From the NCBI RefSeq assembly GCF_015558675.1, contig NZ_JADMOL010000001.1:876654-940653 (forward strand): a stretch of DNA of 64,000 nt, given 5' to 3'. Within the stretch, counting starts at the first letter, position 1; each line of letters starts with the position of its first letter. The notes under the pieces are model-generated. The model searched no databases and had not been told where the DNA came from. It saw only the letters and a program-made list of their open reading frames with translations. Of the stretch, positions 36,637 through 44,993 are shown in pieces. The position numbers and the translations under genes were made by a program. The stretch is from Paenibacillus sp. 1001270B_150601_E10 (GTDB taxonomy: Bacteria > Bacillota > Bacilli > Paenibacillales > Paenibacillaceae).

Positions 36637-37258
36637 TTTCTAATTACCCCCTGGCTCTTTTTTCAAGTTGTGTTGCTTGTTTCTTGACCTACTTTCAGTC
36701 TATTTCACCCGGTAGTCCATTTAAAGGATACATTCCTCTGATGAGGGGAGAAATTCTTCTACTGGTACATTTATGTGCAGCAATCAACATATGGAAATTA
36801 CACTCTTGTAAAATGGAAAAAGCCGCTGGTTATTGCGGTTGTCCCTTTCTGACAAACACTCACAAGTCAATAAGGAGTTCGGATATTGAAATAAAGAATA
36901 GGGATAAAAATATCTAACTCGGTCACCAAAACGACGATCAGCATAAGAAGGGATAAAAGAGTTCAATAGGCAGGCATTAATAGGGAATCATGAATGGATT
37001 CGAGGGGGAAAACTGCACTTTTATCATGTAAATAAATAGCACTTTTTCAGTGAAAAATCCCCCTTTTCCAACCGTTTTTCCCATGCCAGGCTGCAGAGCT
37101 GCAAGCAAAGCCAAGAGCCCAAGGAAACAGCTGTGGTTTTAGCTGGCTGCTTGGGCTTTAATGAATGATATGGTTATTGATTTTACAGTAGAAGTGTCAT
37201 TTTACTATAAAAATATATATTCACAAAATTAGGTATTATTATTTACAGATACCCATAA
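36637..37258. other. AT-rich intergenic region upstream of the sugar importer
   Basis: No convincing gene. It contains a 10-bp-class hairpin at 37116-37157 (AGCCCAAG/CTTGGGCT with an inner CAGCT/AGCTG), which may end transcription from the TIM-barrel side. A weaker CCGC/GCGG stem before a T run lies near 36820-36845 on the minus strand. No cre-like CcpA site was recognised. The promoter of the binding-protein gene must lie here but could not be fixed. Confidence 0.4.
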
Positions 37259-37426
37259 CTAGATAAGTTGGAGGTGCTTTAATCCGTTCTGACTTACTGG
37301 TTTTATAGTTGAATAATGTTTCTCATCATCAAAAATTAGTACTGCAACAAGTGGGCCGTTCTGGTGATATAGATTTAAGGGAAGTGAAAGTGGGTGGATA
37401 GCACTTAGAGTTTTAGCAACTGACAC
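37259..37426 (-). other. 55-codon open frame directly after the TIM-barrel gene
   Basis: Immediately past the TAG at 37436-37438 the same frame stays open for 58 codons. A GTG at 37426 with TAGGAT 6-7 nt upstream would give a 55-residue product ending SQNGLKHLQLI, with LVAVLIFDDEKHYSTIKP in the middle. The composition looks protein-like, but no family is recognised. It could be a small gene or a detached C-terminal remnant. Confidence 0.3.
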
Positions 37427-37435
37427 ATCTAAATC

Positions 37436-38230
37436 CTATATAAACTCATTACTGAGTTTCAATGCTTCCAGCCTTTTTGCTCGCTCAAAAGCTTTGTGTA
37501 AAAACTCTTTCGCCGACAAATCCTCATAATCCCAATTCATGGCCTCTATTGCAACCGCGCCTGTATAACCGGTTTCCGCAATTTTTTCCATGGTTGTAGA
37601 CCAATCAGTCGTGCCGTCGAAGGGTAATCCGTGCTGAGCATAACTTCCGTTATTATCATGTAAATGTAAAGCCATCAGCCGAGAACCGTAGATAGATAAT
37701 AAATCATGGTCTGGGCAATGATTATAGTGATGTCCACTGTCATAGCAAAATCCGATACGTAGAGAATCCACTTGTTCCAGCACATATGCCAAATTGGAAA
37801 GGTTCCATAAGTTCTCCATCGCAACATTGACACCAAGTTGTTCAGCCTTTTCAGTGATTCTCTTAATTCGATCCAATCCTAATGTGTTAATTGGATTGTC
37901 TTCATTAGGTAAGTGCACCACCATTGTCGGGATCTCAAATGCGGCGCAGTCTGCAACACATTGCAAATAGCAATCCGTTACGGCTTCACCGTCCAAATTG
38001 TCAAGCCAAAGACTGTTCTCATTATGGACAGGTGTATGGATATTTTCTATATAAAGCCCTGATTCACGCGCAATTTGCGGTCCTCTACGGTAATCGTTTC
38101 CACCAAAGCAGTCACGACCAAAGCCATCACTCCACCATAATAATACGCCATCAAATCCTGCTTCTTTAATTAACTGATAACGTTCCTTATTCGGTATTTG
38201 ATAGCCAAACCAATCATAAATGGTAATCAT
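37436..38230 (-). CDS. Sugar phosphate isomerase/epimerase-like TIM barrel
   Basis: A 264-residue protein of the xylose-isomerase-like TIM-barrel family: IKEAGFDGVLLWWSDGFG, NIHTPVHNENSLW, PTMVVHLPNEDN, NVAMENLWN, IGFCYDSGHHYNHCP, ALHLHDNNGS and AVAIEAMNWDYEDLS. Metal ligands E, D, H and E are in place. The substrate is unknown; the sugar importer downstream suggests carbohydrate catabolism. The ATG at 38230 lies 4 nt after AAAGGAAGAG. Confidence 0.85.
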   Translation of the reverse strand: MITIYDWFGYQIPNKERYQLIKEAGFDGVLLWWSDGFGRDCFGGNDYRRGPQIARESGLYIENIHTPVHNENSLWLDNLDGEAVTDCYLQCVADCAAFEIPTMVVHLPNEDNPINTLGLDRIKRITEKAEQLGVNVAMENLWNLSNLAYVLEQVDSLRIGFCYDSGHHYNHCPDHDLLSIYGSRLMALHLHDNNGSYAQHGLPFDGTTDWSTTMEKIAETGYTGAVAIEAMNWDYEDLSAKEFLHKAFERAKRLEALKLSNEFI

Positions 38231-38278
38231 AGGTCTCTTCCTTTCATGATTTATGTATACAAACACCTCTCCATATTA

Positions 38279-38290
38279 GAACGTACGTTC
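38279..38290. promoter_or_regulatory. Perfect palindrome upstream of the TIM-barrel gene
   Basis: GAACGTACGTTC is a perfect 12-bp palindrome 49 bp before the start codon, next to a possible -35 (TTCTAA) and -10 (TATACA) on the minus strand. It looks like an operator. It resembles a LexA box in its core but lacks the flanking C and G. Confidence 0.4.
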
Positions 38291-38391
38291 CTGAATGTAA
38301 ATGCTATTTTTAATACTATATTTTTCAGTCTAATGGTTTATTTTCTATGAACAATAGAAGCCTTCAAGAAAGACATAGCAGTGTGATATAT

Positions 38392-38428
38392 AAAAAAAGC
38401 ACGCCATATCGAAGACTTGGCGTGCTTT
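38392..38428 (-). terminator. Terminator of the DUF4261 gene
   Basis: AAAGCACGCC(A) pairs with (T)GGCGTGCTTT (11 bp) and is followed on the minus strand by seven T. It lies 24 bp past the stop at 38452. Confidence 0.9.
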
Positions 38429-38451
38429 GTTGGAAAGTCAATTCATTTGAT

Positions 38452-39576
38452 TCAGTACTCGATTTTAAGGGTGTCATCAGGAAGATACACGCCCTCGGAG
38501 CGGGTAATCGAAAGCTTCTGTTCCGCAGAGAAGCCGATGGTTTCCCCGTCCCTTAACGTGACGTCCTGCTCTACGATGTATAAAGCAATGTCCATCAGGA
38601 ATTCACGGAGCTCAACAGGAGTCACCTGGCTGTTCAACACCTCGATCTCGTCCTTGCCGAAGGCTCTGAGCCCATAGGTATATCCGCTGATTCCCGTTTC
38701 GGTACCAACTAGACCAAAATATACGAGATTCAACAGGGGAAACAGATCCTCGGTCTTCATCGTCTCGGCCATATCGATAAAGAACTCAGGCTGAAATACA
38801 GTGCCGGACGAGTAGAGCCCGATGGCATTCGGCAGCTTAAGACAGCTGGCCGCCAGTTTGGTGTACACTTGACCACTATCCAGCGAAGATGCGGAGCGCT
38901 TAAACACGGCCAGAATAAGCTGAGCGACATGGGTTTGGGTGACCTCGGCAGCCTCGGGCCACAGATAGTTGCCTTGGGCAAAATGCTCGGCCTCGCCATC
39001 CGGCACCGGGGCATTGATGAAGCTGACTGCAATCATGCAACCCTCCGCCTCAAAGACCAGCGTCCCGTCCTTCTCCTCTTCGGCGCTGCCGTCTTCTGGG
39101 GAGCATGAGATGCCCCAATCCTGCAGAAGATTGGCTTTTATCAGCTCCAGGTCGCATTCGGGCGAGTTCAGTAGCACGAAGCCGTTGAATATGCCCGATG
39201 ACGTTTCAATGTCTGCCGCGTTATGCTCTGGATCCTCCGCCGATTCATACTGCGCTGCCTGCTGCATCCAATACTCCCGGATCATATTGACCATAGATAT
39301 GGCTTCCTCCTCCGCGGTGGCAGGATGATAAGGCTGCATCTCACTAAATACATGACCGCAATGCTCGGTGTCCGAGGCATGTTCATAACCGCCGCACACG
39401 CCAACCAGCCATTTACCAAGCATGGTCTTCTTATATTTGAATATGTAATAATGCATGTCATGGAGATTGAATTCTCCGGCTAATTCGATTTTGCTGGGCT
39501 TATGTCCAAGCTCTTGTTCATTTGCCAGCCATTCAATCATGGCTCTCTTGGCTGCTTGCTGCTGGACTGTCGTCAT
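38452..39576 (-). CDS. DUF4261 domain protein
   Basis: A 374-residue cytoplasmic-looking, acidic protein. The N-terminal 90 residues (MIEWLANEQELGHKPSKIEL, FKYKKTMLGKWLVGVCGGYE) form a separate small domain. Residues about 130-374 (GFVLLNSPECDLELIKANLL, GCMIAVSFINAPVPDGEAEH, GKDEIEVLNSQVTPVELREF) match the DUF4261 pattern as I remember it. No function is established; relatives often sit in accessory regions. The SD GAGGAGA precedes the ATG, and the gene is monocistronic. Confidence 0.75.
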   Translation of the reverse strand: MTTVQQQAAKRAMIEWLANEQELGHKPSKIELAGEFNLHDMHYYIFKYKKTMLGKWLVGVCGGYEHASDTEHCGHVFSEMQPYHPATAEEEAISMVNMIREYWMQQAAQYESAEDPEHNAADIETSSGIFNGFVLLNSPECDLELIKANLLQDWGISCSPEDGSAEEEKDGTLVFEAEGCMIAVSFINAPVPDGEAEHFAQGNYLWPEAAEVTQTHVAQLILAVFKRSASSLDSGQVYTKLAASCLKLPNAIGLYSSGTVFQPEFFIDMAETMKTEDLFPLLNLVYFGLVGTETGISGYTYGLRAFGKDEIEVLNSQVTPVELREFLMDIALYIVEQDVTLRDGETIGFSAEQKLSITRSEGVYLPDDTLKIEY

Positions 39577-39714
39577 GTATTTCTCTCCTCAAATAAGTGT
39601 GATACATTAATGGTTATATTTTACAATCTATTGAATAGTTCAGCAATAGATAGAGAGCGCTAGTTTATGACTAAAAGATGGTTTGACAAATCGTAAATTA
39701 TTCATATATCCTCT

Positions 39715-39831
39715 TTAGCCAATTCGTATTTTTTCAATCACAACCGAATAGTCATACGAAACGACAAGAATCGTGGCAGAGAAGTCCTCCAGCGCTACTT
39801 CGAGCGCTTCACGGGAATTGCAACAAGGCTC
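39715..39831 (-). pseudogene. 3' remnant of an ABC-F ATPase gene
   Basis: The minus-strand frame 39831-39715 reads EPCCNSREALEVALEDFSAT, then ILVVSYDYSVVIEKIRIG and a stop. This matches the end of an ABC-F second nucleotide-binding domain, where DEPTNHLDI...REALExALxDFxGTLLVVSHDR is expected. The TNHLDI part is lost, the switch His is Tyr (SYDY) and everything upstream is missing. So it is a dead fragment of a ribosome-protection or translation-factor ABC-F gene. No start codon or SD is present. The rest of the 39577-39989 gap holds nothing I can identify. Confidence 0.65.
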
Positions 39832-39989
39832 AAAGCATTGTTAAGCTTCATTAAAAAGCTTCTATTTGCATTAAACCTCTAATCCTGCAAAATAGAATTG
39901 TTATAATGATCGTATGGAATAGATTTACATTTAGAATTTTTGTGTATTATGAGGCAGTTAGGAAAATTTGTTGCAAGGGAGCTGCTCTT

Positions 39990-40151
39990 ATGAGTCTTTC
40001 TATTTTAGCTCTAATAATTGTAGGGGTTATTTTCGTTTATGCTGTTGCGTTTACACTTGTAATTATGGTTTGCGGTAAGAAATCCAAGGATAAAAATAGC
40101 GGTTTTTACTTAAAAAAAGGACCTAATCCCTTGGGAATAATCCGATACTAA
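39990..40151 (+). CDS. 53-residue single-span membrane protein
   Basis: An ATG at 39990, 8 nt after AAGGGAG, gives MSLSILALIIVGVIFVYAVA at the start, one or two hydrophobic stretches up to about residue 27, then a basic tail ending GPNPLGIIRY. No family is recognised. Its 3' end overlaps the converging small ORF by 29 bp. Confidence 0.5.
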   Translation: MSLSILALIIVGVIFVYAVAFTLVIMVCGKKSKDKNSGFYLKKGPNPLGIIRY

Positions 40152-40335
40152 AGATAAATTCAAGGAAATAATTAAATCCAACAAATAGTAGACATATACC
40201 AATAACTACAACTATTGGACCACCAATGTACAACAGTTTGTTTTTCTTTTTAATACCAAAAACCAGGAAAAATATCGAAGCTACAATACCAACAATAACC
40301 ATAGATATCTTCAAAAAGTATGCCAATGCACACAC
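40123..40335 (-). CDS. Possible 70-residue two-span membrane protein
   Basis: The frame encodes two hydrophobic helices (about residues 9-27 and 35-55) split by a KKKNK loop, ending FSIGLFPRD. Start codon choice is weak: GTG 40335 has no SD, and an inner ATG (MVIVGIVAS) has only GAAG upstream. Composition favours a real or recently lost small membrane protein. Confidence 0.4.
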   Translation of the reverse strand: MCALAYFLKISMVIVGIVASIFFLVFGIKKKNKLLYIGGPIVVVIGICLLFVGFNYFLEFIFSIGLFPRD

Positions 40336-40422
40336 ATATTGCCACTATATATCCGAATATTACTGCCTATCCTGCAGATCCGTCCATTTAATCCCCTCAC
40401 TCGAGAAAAATGAATTATTGGT

Positions 40423-40545
40423 TTATATGTAGACTCTACTTCCTGAAACATAATCACCATTTCTACTATATAAAAGGCTTCTGTATCCGATTATATATGA
40501 AGCTTCGACACCTATGATTTGACTTGCCAGTATATCTACCTCCTT
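40423..40545 (-). other. SD-preceded short frame with a CTG start
   Basis: A perfect SD (AAGGAGGT, 40545-40538) lies 7 nt before CTG 40530. The frame runs 35 codons (ASQIIGVEASYIIGYRSLL after the start, then a Tyr/Ser-rich end). It begins right after the old stop of the broken SLH gene (40546). CTG starts are rare, so it may be a decayed second cistron rather than a gene. Confidence 0.2.
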
Positions 40546-41056
40546 CTACGTCATCTGCCTAAGTTGCTTACGTGTATACGAAAAATTGTCTTCAAAATAA
40601 ACCACTTTGATTAGTAACCGATAAATGACTGCAGCTGCTTCTGCACATGTCAGATGAATGTGGCTTTAGTTCGCCATACAGATAACCCTGGAGTAATCCC
40701 GCTTCGATTCCCTAGGAGACACTTGCTTTGGCCCAGCCAGAGATATGTCCTACATCGGTAAGTGACATATCCCTTTGTTTCCAGTCCAATTGTCCAAAAT
40801 ACTTTGTTGCAGTATTAAGCAGTATTATTATCGATTGCTCACGAGTAATATTATCCTTTGGTCTGAATTGAGTTTGGCTAAAACCTTCAGCTATTTCCTT
40901 CTCATAAACCACCTGTAACTCTTCTCGATACCAACCATCGATATCCTTGAATAAGACATCAAGCTTATTCATGGAATCCGCATCCGTTTGAACAGCTCGA
41001 GAAAGGATATTGGTAGATTCGACACGTGTAGTCGTTCGCCGGCTACCTTCGGGCAA
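40546..41056 (-). pseudogene. Broken S-layer homology (SLH) domain gene
   Basis: The reading starts in the middle of one SLH repeat (RVESTNILSRA), continues through a full repeat (VLFKDIDGWYREELQ, FRPKDNITREQSIIIL) and enters a third (DVGHISGWAKASVS). A TAG at 40710-40712 interrupts that repeat, which goes on in frame (GIEAGLLQGYLYGELKPHS). A frameshift follows, after which LTCAEAAAVIYRLLIKV completes the repeat and the frame ends at 40546. So it has at least one nonsense mutation, one frameshift and no 5' end. SLH domains hold surface proteins to the secondary cell-wall polymer. The homology begins only a few bases after the dnaE stop codon. Confidence 0.85.
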
Positions 41057-41058
41057 AG

Positions 41059-44000
41059 CTAGCGCACCCGAACCGCCCCCTCGCCAAAGAGTGCTTCAAT
41101 GCGCTTGAACAGGTCAGGCGAAGGCTTCACCGCATATTTGTCGCTTAAGACGCGCAGCTGCTGCTCGCGTTCATAGAAGAGCACGGTGGCGAGCGGGCCC
41201 GGCTGGGCCTGAATCAAGCTCTTCAGCTCGTTCAAGCGCTCAGGCTGCTCTTTGTCCTGAGCGATCTTAATGTACACGCGCTGAGCTCCTTTCGCGTGTG
41301 CAGGCTTCGCCCGCTGGTGGGCTCCGCTCGCCGGGGTACTCGCTCCCCCGGTGCGGGCCGCTTCGCGGGCTTCTTCCCGCGGCGGCGTATTCGGCCGCGG
41401 GCTGGCGCTGTGCTGAAGCGCCTGGCCCTCTATTGGGGCCGGCGCTTTCACCCGCGCGCGAGCCTCATGTGAAGCTTGCGCGCGGGCTTCCACGGAGCCG
41501 CCGCGTGCCGTGCCGGCGGCGGTTCGCTCCGGCGCAGGGCGAGACTGGCTCTGACCCTCGCCCCTTCGCTGGTAGCGCGCGCGGTCGCGAAGCATCGACG
41601 CGACCGCGCGCGGGTCAAGCGGCGCCACATCGTGCGCAAGCAGCTTGAAGCCTTCGTCCTGCTGCTGCAGCTTGGCACGAATGGCAAGCAAGGCTCCCTT
41701 CGCGACCAAAGGCCGCGCCTTCTTCCATACCTCTGGGAAGAGAACCACCTCTGCTCGCTCGATGCGATCCTCGAGCTCAATAAAGGCCATAGGCTTCCCT
41801 TTCTTTGTCACAATGACGCGCTCTGATACGACCATGCCCGCTACGACGCATTCTGTCTCATCTGAAGCGTCATGCAGGTCAATCAGCCGGTCAGCCTCAG
41901 ACTTCTCCAGCACCTCCGCATATTCATCCAGCGGATGGCCGGACAGATACATGCCAAGCAGCTCACGCTCAAGCTCAAGCTGCTGTCCTGTCGTAAATGG
42001 CGGCACCTCTGGATACTCGATCGACCAATTGTTCACCTCGACGAAGTTGAACAGCTGGATCTGGAGATCTTCCCGTTCCTTCCTCCACTTTGCCGCCGCC
42101 TCCAGCGTATCGTCAAGCATCGCGAGCTTCTGCGCGCGATGCCCAGGCAGGCAATCCATCGCTCCGGCTTGTATCAGTGATTCAATCACGCGTCGATTCG
42201 TTACTCTAAGGTCAACGCGCTTGCAGAAGTCGAGCAGATCCTCATAGGGGCGATCACTTCGCTCCTTCATAATGCTTTCGATAGCCAATGTCCCTACATT
42301 CTTGATTGCCGCAAGACCAAAGCGAATCGCTCCCGTTACCGGAGTAAACGTCAAGCCGCTTTCGTTGATATCAGGAGGCAGCACTTCAATGCTAAGCTTT
42401 CTGCAATCCTCGATGTATTCAGCTGTCTTGCGATGATTGCCCATCTGTGCCGTCAGCATCGAGGCCATAAAAGCATTCGGATAATGCGCCTTCAAATAGG
42501 CGGTCTGAAAGGCGAGCACCCCATATGCGGCCGCATGCGCGCGCGGGAAGCCATAATTGGCAAACCGAACAATCATATCGTAGACTCGGTTCGCCTCTTC
42601 CTCGGTATAGCCTTGCTTGAGGCTGCCTGCGACAAAGTGCGTCCGCTCCTGATCGAGCACTTCCCGCTTCTTCTTCGAAACGGCACGGCGCAACAGGTCT
42701 GCTTCGCCCAAGCTGAACCCTGCCATTCTGGAAGCTATCTGCATAATCTGCTCTTGATAAACAATAATGCCATACGTATCCTTCAGGATCGGCTCCAAAT
42801 CCTGATGAGGATAATCTACAGGCTTCACCCCGTGCTTGCTATGGATAAAGTTCGGAATAAACTCCATCGGACCTGGACGGTACAAGGCAAGCACGGACAC
42901 GATGTCTTCAAAATTAGACGGCTTCATCTCTTTCAGCACGCGGCGGATTCCAGCCGATTCAAGCTGGAACAAGCCTGTCGTCTCGCCTCTGCCAAGCAGC
43001 TCATAGGTAATAGCATCCTGATCATCTATAAGGTTGAGATCTGGAATCGCCCCTTCCTGCTCGGCTATCCAGGCGAGTGTCCGTTCAATGATGGACAAGG
43101 TCCGAAGACCAAGAAAGTCCATCTTAAGCATCCCGATTGATTCCAGATGCTCCATCGAGTACTGCGTCAAAGCGGTGTGCTCTGTTCCTTCTTGAAGAGG
43201 CACAAAGTGCGTCAGCGGCTCCGGACTGATGACGACACCGGCAGCATGGGTGGAGGCATGCCTCGGCATCCCCTCTACTTTTGCAGCCATATCAAGAAGC
43301 TCCTTGACGCGCTCCTCCGAATCTCGGAGCGCACGAAGATCCTCGCTCGTCCGCAGCGCCTCTGCAAGCGTCATCCCAAGCTGCTGCGGGATAAGCTTCG
43401 CAACCTTATCCGTAAGCTGATAAGGAATGTTCAACACACGCCCTACATCACGAACAGAAGCACGCGCCGCCATCGTACCAAAGGTAATAATTTGCGCTAC
43501 GCGATCGCTGCCGTATTTTTCCGATACATACGCAATCACTTCATCCCTGCGCTCGTCATTGAAGTCAATATCAATATCCGGCATGGTTACCCGTTCAGGA
43601 TTCAAAAAACGCTCAAAGAGAAGCTTGTACTTAATCGGATCGACATTCGTAATCTTCAAGGTGTAGGCAACAAGGCTTCCTGCCGAGGAGCCCCGGCCAG
43701 GCCCTGTCAAGATACCCGCTTCATGCGCATAGCGGATAAAGTCCCATACGATGAGAAAGTAATCCGAGTATCCCATCTGCTCAATCGTCCGAAGCTCATA
43801 ATCGAGCCTTCGAAGCGCCTGTTCTCGAAATGCCTCTTCGCTCCATTCAGGCAGCTTCTCATAACGCTCCTTGAGCCCTGCCTCACATAAGCTTCGAACA
43901 TATTCACTTGATGTCATGCCCTCTGGAATCGGTGAGAACTCCGGCAGCACGCTTTCGCCAAATGTAAGGTCCACCTGGCACTGATATGCAATCGCAACCG

Positions 44001-44790
44001 TATTATCTATAGCCTCTGGCACGTGCGGGAACAGTGATTTCATCTGCTCTTGAGACTTTAAGTACAGCTGATCCGAGGCAATGCGAAGCCTCTCCTCATC
44101 CTCCACCGTCTTCCCTGTGCCAATGCAAATCAGGACATCCTGCATAGCAGCGTCCTCAGGCTCCAAGTAATGGACGTCATTCGTGCACACAAGTGGAATA
44201 TCAAGTGCGCGGCCAAGCTCGATCAGGCCCATATTGACCTTCTTTTGCTCCGTTAACCCATGATCCTGCAGTTCCAAATAGAAGCCATCCTTAAAAATAT
44301 CCTTATATCTAAGGGCTGCCTCTCTCGCCTCTTCCATGCGTCCATGCAGCACATGCTGGGAGATCTCGCTGCCAAGACAAGCGCTCGTACAGATAATTCC
44401 CTCGCTGTAGCGGCGAAGCGTCTCCATATCTACTCTCGGCTTATAATGGAAGCCTTCCAAATGACCAACGCTCGTAATCTTCATCAGATTGCGATAGCCT
44501 TGATTGTTTTTGGCTAACAGCAACAAATGATAGATCGGCTGATCCTTGCGCGACCCTTTATCATGAAGAGAGCCTGTGGTCACATAAGCCTCCATTCCAA
44601 TAATCGGCTTAATGCCATGCTTCAAGCAGGCTTTATAGAAGGCTATCGTTCCGTACATGACGCCATGATCCGTCAGAGCAAGCGCAGTCATGCCATTCGC
44701 TGCCGCGCGCTCAGCCAAAGCTTCAATACGAGCAGCTCCATCCAATAAGCTGTATTCACTATGTACATGCAAATGTACGAACCCACTCAT
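41059..44790 (-). CDS. dnaE: DNA polymerase III subunit alpha DnaE, with a long low-complexity linker
   Basis: A 1243-residue C-family polymerase. The PHP domain starts at once (HLHVHSEYSLLDGAARIEAL). Palm-domain acids are in MPDIDIDFNDERRDEV, and GPGRGSSAGSLVAYTL, VYQEQIMQIASRMAGFS and FPRAHAAAYGVLAFQTAYLK are family motifs. HhH and an OB fold (GMVVSERVIVTKKGKPMAFI) follow. Residues about 1077-1170 are an A/R/P/G/Q-rich linker with visibly higher GC than the flanks. A final domain resembles the alpha C-terminus (RVYIKIAQDKEQPERLNELK). The ATG at 44790 follows a double GGAG. In Bacillus DnaE extends RNA primers next to PolC. A LexA-like box overlaps its promoter. Confidence 0.97.
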   Translation of the reverse strand: MSGFVHLHVHSEYSLLDGAARIEALAERAAANGMTALALTDHGVMYGTIAFYKACLKHGIKPIIGMEAYVTTGSLHDKGSRKDQPIYHLLLLAKNNQGYRNLMKITSVGHLEGFHYKPRVDMETLRRYSEGIICTSACLGSEISQHVLHGRMEEAREAALRYKDIFKDGFYLELQDHGLTEQKKVNMGLIELGRALDIPLVCTNDVHYLEPEDAAMQDVLICIGTGKTVEDEERLRIASDQLYLKSQEQMKSLFPHVPEAIDNTVAIAYQCQVDLTFGESVLPEFSPIPEGMTSSEYVRSLCEAGLKERYEKLPEWSEEAFREQALRRLDYELRTIEQMGYSDYFLIVWDFIRYAHEAGILTGPGRGSSAGSLVAYTLKITNVDPIKYKLLFERFLNPERVTMPDIDIDFNDERRDEVIAYVSEKYGSDRVAQIITFGTMAARASVRDVGRVLNIPYQLTDKVAKLIPQQLGMTLAEALRTSEDLRALRDSEERVKELLDMAAKVEGMPRHASTHAAGVVISPEPLTHFVPLQEGTEHTALTQYSMEHLESIGMLKMDFLGLRTLSIIERTLAWIAEQEGAIPDLNLIDDQDAITYELLGRGETTGLFQLESAGIRRVLKEMKPSNFEDIVSVLALYRPGPMEFIPNFIHSKHGVKPVDYPHQDLEPILKDTYGIIVYQEQIMQIASRMAGFSLGEADLLRRAVSKKKREVLDQERTHFVAGSLKQGYTEEEANRVYDMIVRFANYGFPRAHAAAYGVLAFQTAYLKAHYPNAFMASMLTAQMGNHRKTAEYIEDCRKLSIEVLPPDINESGLTFTPVTGAIRFGLAAIKNVGTLAIESIMKERSDRPYEDLLDFCKRVDLRVTNRRVIESLIQAGAMDCLPGHRAQKLAMLDDTLEAAAKWRKEREDLQIQLFNFVEVNNWSIEYPEVPPFTTGQQLELERELLGMYLSGHPLDEYAEVLEKSEADRLIDLHDASDETECVVAGMVVSERVIVTKKGKPMAFIELEDRIERAEVVLFPEVWKKARPLVAKGALLAIRAKLQQQDEGFKLLAHDVAPLDPRAVASMLRDRARYQRRGEGQSQSRPAPERTAAGTARGGSVEARAQASHEARARVKAPAPIEGQALQHSASPRPNTPPREEAREAARTGGASTPASGAHQRAKPAHAKGAQRVYIKIAQDKEQPERLNELKSLIQAQPGPLATVLFYEREQQLRVLSDKYAVKPSPDLFKRIEALFGEGAVRVR

Positions 44791-44891
44791 GCGCTCCACT
44801 CCATTTCTTAAGCATCATTTATTTGATCAAATTCATCTATTCGAATAGGAAATCCTTCAGCTATGAACTAAAAAAGAGAAACTCATTTCCC

Positions 44892-44920
44892 CGAACATAC
44901 TTTCGTCTTTGATTGTAACA
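44892..44920 (-). promoter_or_regulatory. dnaE promoter with LexA-like operator
   Basis: On the minus strand an extended -10, TGT-TACAAT (44920-44912), is followed 6 bp later by CGAAAGTATGTTCG (44905-44892). The Gram-positive LexA consensus is CGAAC-RNRY-GTTYG; one base differs (A for C). The box covers the expected start point, about 100 bp before the dnaE ATG. No good -35 is present. Confidence 0.6.
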
Positions 44921-44947
44921 TATTTTTATCTAAATCGCCTATATATG
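44918..44947 (+). promoter_or_regulatory. Tentative sigma-E promoter of ytrH-ytrI
   Basis: ACATATT (44918-44924) and TATATATG (44940-44947) are 15 bp apart, 46 bp before the ytrH start. The -35 is good and the -10 weak. Sigma-E control is known for ytrHI in B. subtilis. Confidence 0.35.
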
Positions 44948-44993
44948 TACAAGGGGCAATGATTGTCCACATCGATGAGAGGAGCATATGCCT

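Noticed and set aside
38279..38290. LexA box before the TIM-barrel gene
   Set aside because: The core matches, but both outer bases of CGAAC/GTTCG differ, and the gene has no link to DNA repair.
41298..42247. Long plus-strand open frames opposite dnaE
   Set aside because: They arise from the GC-rich codon bias of the dnaE linker region; no SD and no recognisable domain.
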